This document shows, piece by piece, positions 8,078 to 14,619 of a stretch of DNA of 19,075 nucleotides. The DNA comes from JACCYQ01 sp036675565. GTDB lineage: Bacteria > Bacteroidota > Bacteroidia > Chitinophagales > Chitinophagaceae. A model generated the notes under the pieces. The model did not search any database, had not been told where the DNA came from, and worked only from the letters and a program-made list of their open reading frames with translations. Location: NCBI GenBank assembly GCA_036675565.1, contig JAKFER010000084.1, positions 1-19,075 on the forward strand, read 5' to 3'. Position numbers and translations under genes: made by a program. The first letter of the stretch is position 1; every line of letters begins with the position of its first letter.

Positions 8078-9259
8078 TCATAATGATATACGAGACAATG
8101 CCTGTTTCAAATCATTTATTAAATAGGAACCTTCTTCGAGACCTACGTATAACCGGATCAATTGATGTTGCCGGTTTTCCGGGTCAAAATCTTTTTCCGT
8201 GATACCCGCACATTTTGGGATCACCAGGCTTTCGTGTCCACCCCAGCTAACGGCCATCAATATATGCTTTAACGATTCACAAAATTTTACAATATGCTCC
8301 CTTTTCTTCGATTTCAGGGTAAAAGTGATCAACCCGCAAGCCCCCTGCATTTGTTTTTTTGCAATTTCATATTGGGCAAAATTTTTATCAAAAGGAAAAA
8401 TCACTTCATCAATCATTGGATGATTGTTCAAAAAAGCAAGTACTTCATACGTGGTTTTGGTGATTTTTTCAAATCGTGCAGGCATGGTGCGCAAGCCCCG
8501 GATCAGCAACCAGGCATTAAAAGGTTGTATACCACTCCCGATATTGAGGTATTCACTACTGAAAATCCTGTGCATCATCTCCCTTGAACCACACAGAACA
8601 CCGCCCAGCGTATCGCTATGCCCACTTATATATTTGGTTGCCGTTTGCATGGCAATGTCAATTCCGAAAGAAATGGGTTTCTGGTATAACGGCGAACAAT
8701 AACTATTATCACAAAGTGTAATAATGTTATGCTGGCGGGCAAATGCAGCCACTTTTTCAAGATCCTGCAAAACAAAATCCCAGCTGTTTGGTGATTCCAG
8801 GTAAATAAAACTGGTGGTTGGTTGTAATGCATTTTCAAAATTCCGGATATCACTACCGTCTACATAGGTGGTTGTAATACCAAACCTGGGAAGAATAACA
8901 TCAAACATTCTTTGTGCCCAGGTATATGGTTTATCAACCGAAATAATATGGTCGCCCATTTTTACATTGGCCAGCACACCTGCAAAAATAGCTGCGGCCC
9001 CACTATTAAATACCAGGCAATCCTCCGCTTCATCTAATGCAGCCAGTTTTTTTCGCAAAATATCAACTGTTGGATTAATTCCCCTTGAATATAAATAACC
9101 ACTGGATTCATTACATATATATTCATCATCAAACGCTCTTGCGAGATCATCTACTTTTTTAAATGCAAAATTGCTGGTTTGCATGATGGGCACACTCATC
9201 GCATTAAAGTAATGCTCCCTTTCTTCACCCAATTCATTGATGATATAACTAAGATCCAT
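8078..9259 (-). CDS. Cys/Met-metabolism PLP-dependent enzyme (cystathionine/methionine lyase fold)
   Basis: 393 residues, normal for the family. Seen motifs: LYSRGINPT (56-64, the Tyr and Arg that grip the cofactor phosphate of the neighbouring subunit), NSGAAAI (85-91), LESPNS (154-159), the pyridine-nitrogen aspartate in LCDNSYCSP (D184) and the Schiff-base lysine in TATKYISGHSD (K209). The family includes cystathionine gamma-synthase, cystathionine lyases, methionine gamma-lyase and homocysteine/homoserine sulfhydrylases. The usual D-x-x-YGGT segment reads D-K-P-YTWA here (109-114): the cofactor-stacking Tyr (Y112) is kept but the Gly-Gly-Thr is lost. The exact reaction therefore cannot be assigned. 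The ATG lies inside the end of the upstream permease gene (11-nt overlap), implying coupled translation and a substrate supplied by that permease. Confidence 0.93.
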   Translation of the reverse strand: MDLSYIINELGEEREHYFNAMSVPIMQTSNFAFKKVDDLARAFDDEYICNESSGYLYSRGINPTVDILRKKLAALDEAEDCLVFNSGAAAIFAGVLANVKMGDHIISVDKPYTWAQRMFDVILPRFGITTTYVDGSDIRNFENALQPTTSFIYLESPNSWDFVLQDLEKVAAFARQHNIITLCDNSYCSPLYQKPISFGIDIAMQTATKYISGHSDTLGGVLCGSREMMHRIFSSEYLNIGSGIQPFNAWLLIRGLRTMPARFEKITKTTYEVLAFLNNHPMIDEVIFPFDKNFAQYEIAKKQMQGACGLITFTLKSKKREHIVKFCESLKHILMAVSWGGHESLVIPKCAGITEKDFDPENRQHQLIRLYVGLEEGSYLINDLKQALSRISL

Positions 9260-10610
9260 TGGTTGCAGATTTATCTTTAAAATATTTGATCAGGAAATAT
9301 AAACCCAGGAAAACCAGGAATACAAGTGTGCCGATGATGGCATAATCGGTATCTGAAATAGCGATCATGACGGCTATAAATAAATAAGCCAAAATAAAAA
9401 TAATGGGTAACAATGGATACAACTTCATTTTATAAATGCCTGTACCATCCAGGTGTTTGGTTCTTTTACGTAGAATGAACAGCGTGGCAGCGGAAGTTGC
9501 CATACCTATCGAATCAAGGAAAATGGTAAAACTCAATATCTGGTTGAACTTTTTGGCAAAGAATAAAACGATCACACAAATAGCGGCAAATACTGTGAGG
9601 CTAACCGTTAGTACATCCTTTTTTTCGTCCTTCTTTTTAAAAGCAGCGGGTAAAATACCATCCAGGCTCATCGCATACATTACCCGCGGATTACTCAGCA
9701 AGCTTACATTTACATATGCCAGCACAGCCACAAAAAGAAGGATGGATGAAACATATGCTCCCGTTGGTCCAAACATTTTTTCAGCTACCTGCGCTGCGAT
9801 TCCCTGAGTATTAGGGGTATCTAGTTTGAGATTTTCAAACCCTATTATTTTGAAATAGGAATAACTCACTAAAAAATAAAGCGTAATAATAATGATGATG
9901 CCGATAAAGATGCCACGCGGAATATTCTTTTGCGGATTATGCACTTCTTCGCCAAAGTTGATGGTTTGCTGGTAACCACCATAAGTAAAGGATGTGGCTT
10001 TTAGAGCCAGTCCAAAGGATACCATCAGTGCCGCCATATTTATATTTTCCGTATTCACCACTGGTGGCGTTTCACTGTATAAATGAGGAAAGAACAATGC
10101 AGCAATAATTACCAGCAACATGCCGAGTTTGATGATCATTAAAAAATTTTGGGTCTGGCTGCTCATGCGTAAACCCATTAAATTGACTCCATAAAAAACC
10201 GTGATGGCAAACATGGCGATCATTGCTTTCACAATATCAGTAGCACCACCGGGAAAAAGTACAGGGGCTATATATTCACTGCCTATCAGTGCAACACCAG
10301 AAATAGATGCTGCATTGGAGATCAGAATAATACAATTAATAGCAAATGCAACGGAAGGATGGTATGCATACGCGAAGATTTTATAATAACCGCCCGTTAC
10401 AGGATACCTGGAACCTATTTCGGCATAGGTCAATGCGCCGCATATTGCTACCAGGCCGGCAACGATCCATGCCGTAAAAAATATTCCCGGCGTTAAAGCA
10501 GCCAAAGCTGCATCCTTTGAGGTTCGAAAAATCCCCATGCCTATAACCAGGCTCACAACGATCATGGTTATAGAAAACAAGTTTAACTGGGGTTTGGATG
10601 TTTGCGACAT
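9249..10610 (-). CDS. APC-superfamily amino-acid permease
   Basis: 453 residues with about 12 hydrophobic segments. Helix 1 carries the unwound glycine motif VIGMGIF of APC amino-acid transporters, which binds the substrate amino and carboxyl groups. GALTYAEIGSRYPVTGGYY follows, typical of the LAT/YfnA-like branch. Further signatures are the NFGEEVHNPQKNIPRGI loop before helix 7 and YAMSLDGILPAAF later on. The protein sits in the inner membrane and imports or exchanges amino acids. The start ATG at 10610 (MSQTSKPQLNLFS) fits the family. A near-consensus -7 element (TAACTTTC) lies upstream near 10630. Its stop overlaps the start of the PLP enzyme, so the two form an operon. The gene is divergent from the cobalamin riboswitch and btuB. 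The amino acid transported cannot be read from the sequence. Confidence 0.93.
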   Translation of the reverse strand: MSQTSKPQLNLFSITMIVVSLVIGMGIFRTSKDAALAALTPGIFFTAWIVAGLVAICGALTYAEIGSRYPVTGGYYKIFAYAYHPSVAFAINCIILISNAASISGVALIGSEYIAPVLFPGGATDIVKAMIAMFAITVFYGVNLMGLRMSSQTQNFLMIIKLGMLLVIIAALFFPHLYSETPPVVNTENINMAALMVSFGLALKATSFTYGGYQQTINFGEEVHNPQKNIPRGIFIGIIIIITLYFLVSYSYFKIIGFENLKLDTPNTQGIAAQVAEKMFGPTGAYVSSILLFVAVLAYVNVSLLSNPRVMYAMSLDGILPAAFKKKDEKKDVLTVSLTVFAAICVIVLFFAKKFNQILSFTIFLDSIGMATSAATLFILRKRTKHLDGTGIYKMKLYPLLPIIFILAYLFIAVMIAISDTDYAIIGTLVFLVFLGLYFLIKYFKDKSATNGS

Positions 10611-10726
10611 AAGCCAATAGGTTAAGCTTGAAAGTTAACAGGAAATTTTTTATTCTGGTCATCCACTTCAAATTGATTGCTGATAAATCAAAATTTTTCT
10701 ATCCGGGAATTTCATCACACATTTGC

Positions 10727-10921
10727 GGCAGTTTGGTTCCCGGCATAATAACCGGGATGAAAAGGGAAACCGGTGAAAACCCGGTGCTATCCCCGTAGCT
10801 GTAAAAAGCCACTTAAACTTCCCGCAAGGGAAAATTGAGTAAAACATTGTTGAAGATGTACCACTGTTTCTAAAAAAGAAACGGGAAGGTTTCAACAAAG
10901 CTTTAAGCCAGAAGACCTGCC
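10727..10921 (+). ncRNA. cobalamin riboswitch
   Basis: The core is unmistakable: GGGAAACCGGTGAAAACCCGG followed by the TGCTATCCCCG..AGCTGTAA segment near 10775-10805, and the B12 box AAGCCAGAAGACCTGCC at 10905-10921. Supporting helices: CCCGG/CCGGG near 10739-10756, TTCCC/GGGAA around a GCAA tetraloop (10819-10832), TGTTGAA (10848-10854) with TTCAACA (10891-10897), and GTTTC/GAAAC (10866-10882). The closing P1 can form from GGCA..GGT (10727 onward) with ACCTGCC (10915-10921). Riboswitches of this class bind adenosylcobalamin or a related form and lower expression of the downstream gene. Here that is the BtuB-like receptor 115 nt downstream. Confidence 0.95.
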
Positions 10922-10940
10922 AGGCTATTAATCATATTCA

Positions 10941-11013
10941 GCTTTCGGGTGAAGAGCATGAAATGAACCATTCCTTTATTGGAATCATTTCATTTCTATT
11001 ATTTTCCGAAAGC
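10941..11013 (+). promoter_or_regulatory. nested hairpin, likely expression platform of the B12 riboswitch
   Basis: Between the B12 box and the btuB ATG (11036) two inverted repeats are nested. The outer 8-bp pair is GCTTTCGG (10941-10948) with CCGAAAGC (11006-11013). The inner one is GAAATGAA (10960-10967) with TTCATTTC (10989-10996), continued after a small internal loop by ATTCC (10970-10974) with GGAAT (10981-10985). There is no T-tract after the outer arm, so control of translation or an anti-hairpin is as likely as termination. Pairing is seen; its regulatory role is inferred. Confidence 0.5.
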
Positions 11014-11035
11014 AGTCACACAAAAAAATAAAGAG

Positions 11036-13003
11036 ATGAAAAAAAATTTTGTGTTGGCTGCTATTATCTTCAGCAGTCAACTTTTTGCACAAACCGATTC
11101 AACCAATGTACTGGATGAAGTGGTAATTTCAGCCAACAAGTATCCCAAAAAACAAAGCCAGACAGGAAAAGTTATTACCGTTATCAACCAACAGGTGATT
11201 CAACAAATGGGAGGTCGCACCATAAGCGAAGTGCTCAATACCGTAGCGGGGACTAACATCAATGGTGCAAATAACAATCTTGGTACCAACCAGGGTGTTA
11301 GTATCAGGGGTTCTTCATTTGGAAATGTTTTGATTTTGATTGATGGCATCCCGGTTAATGACCCTTCATTGATCAGTAACTATTTTGACCTGAATTTTAT
11401 TAATCTTGACCAGGTAGAAAGAATAGAAGTTTTAAAAGGAGGCCAGTCAACCTTATATGGTTCAGATGCCGTGGCAGGAGTAATCAATATTATAACTAAG
11501 AATCCCGGAACAAAGCGGGTTAATATCAACGTTTCGGTTATGGGTGGCAGTTACGGTACCTGGCGCACTACCGCAGCTGTTGACGGAAAATTTAAAAAAA
11601 TAAATTACCTGGTAAGCCACAGCCAGGTTCATGCCGATGGGTTTTCATCCGCATATGATTCAACAGCTACCAAGGATTTTGATAAGGATGGTTATGACCA
11701 GCAAATTATTCGTGCTGAATTCAGTTTCAAACCCACAGAAAAATTACAATTAAAATGGCTGGGAAATTACAGCACTTATGATGCAGCAATTGATGCCAGT
11801 GCATTCAGGGATGAAAAGGATTATACCATAAACAATCAAAACGTTCAGACCGGTTTTGGTTTAACCTGGCAACAGCAAAAAGGGCAATTACAGGCAAACT
11901 ACCTGTTCAACCGGGTTAAGCGAAACTACCTGAATGATTCCATGTTCAGGAGTGATCCTGATTTTTATTACCTGGATGATCATTATACAGGTATAACCCA
12001 TTTTGCAGAAGTTTACCAGCGATTTTCTGTTAATAAAATGGAATGGCTGATTGGCGCAGATCTCCGTAACAACAAATCGGACCAACATTCATTTTACGTG
12101 TATAAGGATTTCTTTACCGGCCAACCCGCCAGCGGTGAAAGTTCATTGGCAGATTCCATTGCCAACAGCTGGCAGATTAGTCCATATACATCTTTCGTTT
12201 ATTCACATAATAAATGGAATATTGAATTGGGTGGCCGCTGGAATTATCATAATGAATATGGTAATAATTTCACGTACACATTAAATCCTTCACTCCTGTT
12301 ACCAAACAAAACAAAAATATTTGCTAACCTTTCTTCGGCTTTTAAAACACCCACCCATTATCAATTGTTTGATGCTTACTCAGGTAATCCTTTACTGCAA
12401 CCTGAAAAATCCATAACCCTTGAGGGCGGTTTGGATGTTTATTTGAATGAACTGGTTCATTTCAGAACAACTTATTTTAACCGGAAGATTAATAATGTAA
12501 TCCATTATATCATTATCGATCCTTCAACATATATGGCAAAGTATATGAACGTAAACCGGCAACATAATCGCGGTTTAGAATTTGAAATGTTTTTGAAGAA
12601 TGATGAATGGAATCTGAATGCCAATTATACATTTACCAAAGCAAGCATCCGAACTTCTTATGCTGAAAATGGCAATGCCCTGGGTAATGAAACATCTTAT
12701 AAAAACCTGTACCGGGTTCCGGTGCATGCAGCTAACCTGTTTGCATCTTATAAAATTCATTCAAAAGTAACCGTAAGCACTTTACTCAAATGGATGGATC
12801 ATCGTTACGAACCCATTTATCTCTCGGAGCCGGTTAAACTGGATGCGTATTTTACGGCAGACCTATCCGCATCTTACCAGGCAAATAAAAAATTCAAATT
12901 CTTTATTGATCTTAAAAATATTACCAACACAACCTATTTTGATGTGTATGGTTATAATAATCGCCGGTTTAATTTTAATGCAGGATGCAGTTTTAAATTA
13001 TAA
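11036..13003 (+). CDS. btuB: BtuB-like TonB-dependent vitamin B12 receptor
   Basis: 655 residues from the ATG at 11036. An in-frame TTG at 10979 would extend it but lies inside the leader hairpin and lacks a signal sequence, whereas this ATG gives MKKNFVLAAIIFSSQLFAQ, a clear signal peptide (1-18). A TonB-box-like stretch (LDEVVISAN, 26-34) is followed by the plug domain (about 38-155) with VSIRGSSFGNVLILIDGIPVNDP and VERIEVLKGGQSTLYGSDAVAGVINIITK. The rest is a 22-strand barrel with the late segments NLSSAFKTPTHYQLFDAYSGNPLLQPEKS and, at the end, FKFFIDLKNITNTTYFDVYGY. The cobalamin riboswitch upstream makes a corrinoid the expected ligand. It would act in the outer membrane, powered by TonB-ExbB-ExbD. 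No other cobalamin gene is nearby; MarC follows after 51 nt. Confidence 0.94.
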   Translation: MKKNFVLAAIIFSSQLFAQTDSTNVLDEVVISANKYPKKQSQTGKVITVINQQVIQQMGGRTISEVLNTVAGTNINGANNNLGTNQGVSIRGSSFGNVLILIDGIPVNDPSLISNYFDLNFINLDQVERIEVLKGGQSTLYGSDAVAGVINIITKNPGTKRVNINVSVMGGSYGTWRTTAAVDGKFKKINYLVSHSQVHADGFSSAYDSTATKDFDKDGYDQQIIRAEFSFKPTEKLQLKWLGNYSTYDAAIDASAFRDEKDYTINNQNVQTGFGLTWQQQKGQLQANYLFNRVKRNYLNDSMFRSDPDFYYLDDHYTGITHFAEVYQRFSVNKMEWLIGADLRNNKSDQHSFYVYKDFFTGQPASGESSLADSIANSWQISPYTSFVYSHNKWNIELGGRWNYHNEYGNNFTYTLNPSLLLPNKTKIFANLSSAFKTPTHYQLFDAYSGNPLLQPEKSITLEGGLDVYLNELVHFRTTYFNRKINNVIHYIIIDPSTYMAKYMNVNRQHNRGLEFEMFLKNDEWNLNANYTFTKASIRTSYAENGNALGNETSYKNLYRVPVHAANLFASYKIHSKVTVSTLLKWMDHRYEPIYLSEPVKLDAYFTADLSASYQANKKFKFFIDLKNITNTTYFDVYGYNNRRFNFNAGCSFKL

Positions 13004-13054
13004 ATTTATTAGCCGGTATACGACGGGAATACTTTAACAAACTAAACCACGAAT

Positions 13055-13624
13055 ATGCCTATCAATGAATTACTAACGGTGACCTTCACCCTCTTTGCTG
13101 TAATTGATATTATTGGTTCTGTTCCTATTTTAATTTCTTTAAAAGAAAAAATGGGTGGCATCAACGAGTTAAGAGCCACATTGATATCGGGTGGGTTCAT
13201 GATTTTGTTTTTGTTCCTGGGAGAGCCTTTATTAAGCATATTGGGATTAGATACGCGATCTTTCGCGGTAGGTGGTTCCATTGTGATATTTATCCTGGGA
13301 TTGGAAATGGTTTTGGGACATGAATTTTTTAAAGGCGATCCAGACGCCAGGTCGGGTACTGTTGTTCCTATTGCATTTCCTCTGATTGCGGGTTCGGGGA
13401 CTTTAACTACCATCATGTCATTGAGAGCCATCAATGCGGAGACTACTATACTGGTAGCCATTTTAATCAACCTCGTGATCGTATTTGTGGTGTTAAAATC
13501 ATTGAATGCGATAAAAAGATTGTTAGGACCGGCAGGAATGATTGCTGTGCGAAAGTTTTTTGGCGTAATTTTGCTGGCCATTGCCGTAAAAATATTTGCC
13601 AGCAATGCACCTGGATTGATTTAG
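13055..13624 (+). CDS. MarC-family (UPF0056) integral membrane protein
   Basis: 189 residues with about six hydrophobic segments. Signatures of the family are FTLFAVIDIIGSVPILISL (11-29, usually F-x-x-x-DPIG-x-x-P), the central LGLEMVLG and the PIAFPLIAGSGTLTTIM segment (about 109-125), usually written as PLA-x-PG-T. The Ile in place of the first family Pro (DIIGSVP) is a small deviation. The function of MarC proteins is not established; an early link to multiple antibiotic resistance was not upheld, and some relatives are proposed to be amino-acid exporters. The gene lies 51 nt after btuB on the same strand with no terminator between them, so read-through is possible. A 13-bp inverted repeat starts 7 nt after its stop. 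The long ORF on its opposite strand is a mirror of the reading frame. Confidence 0.92.
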   Translation: MPINELLTVTFTLFAVIDIIGSVPILISLKEKMGGINELRATLISGGFMILFLFLGEPLLSILGLDTRSFAVGGSIVIFILGLEMVLGHEFFKGDPDARSGTVVPIAFPLIAGSGTLTTIMSLRAINAETTILVAILINLVIVFVVLKSLNAIKRLLGPAGMIAVRKFFGVILLAIAVKIFASNAPGLI

Positions 13625-13631
13625 TTGAGTG

Positions 13632-13682
13632 GTTGATAAGTTGAAAGGTTTAGAATATAATCAACATAATCAACTTATCAAC
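13632..13682. repeat. 13-bp perfect inverted repeat between marC and tRNA-Arg
   Basis: GTTGATAAGTTGA (13632-13644) is repeated as its exact reverse complement at 13670-13682, with a 25-nt spacer. Three TCAAC units occur within 13661-13682. The right arm ends 8 nt before the tRNA. No T-tract follows on the plus strand, so it is not a standard terminator; it may still be a processing or attenuation hairpin, or a small palindromic repeat element. Confidence 0.75.
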
Positions 13683-13690
13683 TAACCCCC

Positions 13691-13762
13691 GGCCTCGTAG
13701 TACAATGGATAGTATAAGAGTTTCCGAAGCTCCAGATACAGGTTCGATTCCTGTCGAGGCTA
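13691..13762 (+). tRNA. tRNA-Arg (anticodon CCG)
   Basis: A full cloverleaf can be drawn. Acceptor GGCCTCG pairs with CGAGGCT (one G-U), D-stem GTAC with GTAT, T-stem ACAGG and CCTGT close the loop TTCGATT. The anticodon loop is TTCCGAA with anticodon CCG at 13724-13726, reading CGG (Arg). The anticodon stem has a G-U pair and an A-C mismatch at its top. The discriminator is A at 13762; CCA is not encoded (CAT follows). A terminator lies 27 nt downstream. CGG is a rare codon in AT-rich genomes. Confidence 0.95.
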
Positions 13763-13788
13763 CATCAAGCTAGAATAAGAAAATTGTC

Positions 13789-13828
13789 AACCCTTGTCAC
13801 TTAAATTTCGACAAGGGTTTTTTCTTTT
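13789..13828 (+). terminator. rho-independent terminator of tRNA-Arg
   Basis: Arms AACCCTTGTC (13789-13798) and GACAAGGGTT (13810-13819) form a perfect 10-bp stem with an 11-nt loop, followed by TTTTCTTTT. It ends the tRNA transcript and would also stop read-through from marC. Confidence 0.88.
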
Positions 13829-14080
13829 CCACTTTATTAAAATCCAAAAATTCTATTTCGATTAAATGTTGACGGTATAGCTGGTGTTATATAAATACGC
13901 TTAAGCCGCTTAAATAGCGTACCTTACATGAGGACTTACAAAGCAACAGTATCCATTCCTTCTACTCCACAATTAGTTTCAATTCTTACTGCTGCATGAA
14001 ATATTAATAAGATAAATCCAGAAAATACAATGATTTCCTACAGGAAATATTGAACATGTATAAAACAAAAAAAATTACAG
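13829..14080. other. intergenic stretch between tRNA terminator and coiled-coil gene
   Basis: About 250 nt without a convincing gene. Seen: a 5-bp hairpin TACGC/GCGTA near 13900-13920, a 6-bp hairpin ATTTCC-TACA-GGAAAT ending near 14050, and a 23-codon ORF at 13928-13999 (starting MRTYKATVSIP) that I cannot link to any family. The bases just before the next ATG are A-rich, as in other leaders here. No integrase, att-like repeat of the tRNA 3' end or TAnnTTTG promoter was found. Confidence 0.5.
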
Positions 14081-14551
14081 ATGATGAAAACATTAAAATT
14101 TCTATTGCCGGCATTTTTTCTGCTTGCGTTAAGCTTACCGGCATTTTCTCAAAAATATAAAACAGCTGCAGATACGGTTAAACTAAACAAGGAATTTGTA
14201 AAAGTAAGCAATGACATTGCTGAACTGAATTCAAAACTTACCATTGCACAAAACAACTTGCCCGGCTATCATACAAAAGCAGATAAAGCTGATGTGGATG
14301 CACAAAAATCCGCGGAGGCAAGCAGCCAGCAAGCTGAAAAAGCAACCAGTGGTGACATGGGTGATGCCAGGAGCGCAAAAAAGAAAGCACGAAAAGCATA
14401 TAATAGGGCAGAAGATGCACAGGACGCAAATAAAAATATAAAGAAACAGGAAAAAAAGATAGCCAAGCTTAGTGCCCAGATAGAAAAAAAACAAAAAAGA
14501 ATACGGGAGTTAGAAGAGATGAGGAATGCTATTATGAATTTGCCTATATAA
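14081..14551 (+). CDS. small exported coiled-coil protein, function unknown
   Basis: 156 residues. A clear signal peptide (1-23, KFLLPAFFLLALSLPAFS|Q) is followed by an almost wholly helical, Lys/Ala/Gln-rich chain without Cys. The first coiled coil is about 35-60 (KEFVKVSNDIAELNSKL) and the second about 117-150 (IKKQEKKIAKLSAQIEKKQ, then RIRELEEM), joined by a polar Ala/Ser/Lys stretch that could also be helical. The protein ends NLPI. It is presumably periplasmic or surface associated; there is no lipobox. It resembles generic alpha-helical DUF or OmpH/Skp-like small proteins in composition only; I recognise no family. The ATG at 14084 is an alternative start, leaving the signal peptide intact. 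It stands alone: an isolated leader upstream and a strong bidirectional terminator downstream, so it is probably a single-gene transcript. Confidence 0.75.
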   Translation: MMKTLKFLLPAFFLLALSLPAFSQKYKTAADTVKLNKEFVKVSNDIAELNSKLTIAQNNLPGYHTKADKADVDAQKSAEASSQQAEKATSGDMGDARSAKKKARKAYNRAEDAQDANKNIKKQEKKIAKLSAQIEKKQKRIRELEEMRNAIMNLPI

Positions 14552-14563
14552 TATTAAAAGTTT

Positions 14564-14598
14564 AAAAAGCCGCCGCTATTTCTTTGCAGCGGCTTTTT
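14564..14598. terminator. bidirectional rho-independent terminator
   Basis: AAAAAGCCGC (14564-14573) pairs perfectly with GCGGCTTTTT (14589-14598) around a 15-nt loop. T-rich ends follow on both strands, so it serves the coiled-coil gene on the plus strand and the sugar operon on the minus strand, whose last stop is at 14620. Confidence 0.9.
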
Positions 14599-14619
14599 TA
14601 TTTAAATCCTACATAACCT

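Noticed and set aside
10979..11035. 19-codon N-terminal extension of btuB from TTG
   Set aside because: It lies in the leader hairpin and hides the signal peptide; ATG 11036 gives a proper one.
13042..13605. 187-codon ORF antisense to marC
   Set aside because: It mirrors the marC frame; its translation is low-complexity Asn/Ile/Pro/Lys-rich without a fold, whereas the plus strand gives a clear MarC membrane protein.
13868..13900. TTGAC...TATATAA resembling an E. coli-type promoter downstream of the tRNA
   Set aside because: Bacteroidota primary sigma factors use a different consensus, and AT-rich DNA gives such matches by chance.
13928..13999. 23-codon ORF between tRNA-Arg and the coiled-coil gene
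   Set aside because: Very short, no signal or membrane segment, no recognised similarity and no promoter-like element before it.
13691..14080. Possible integration site of a mobile element at tRNA-Arg
   Set aside because: No integrase, no duplicated tRNA 3' end and a normal terminator follow the tRNA.
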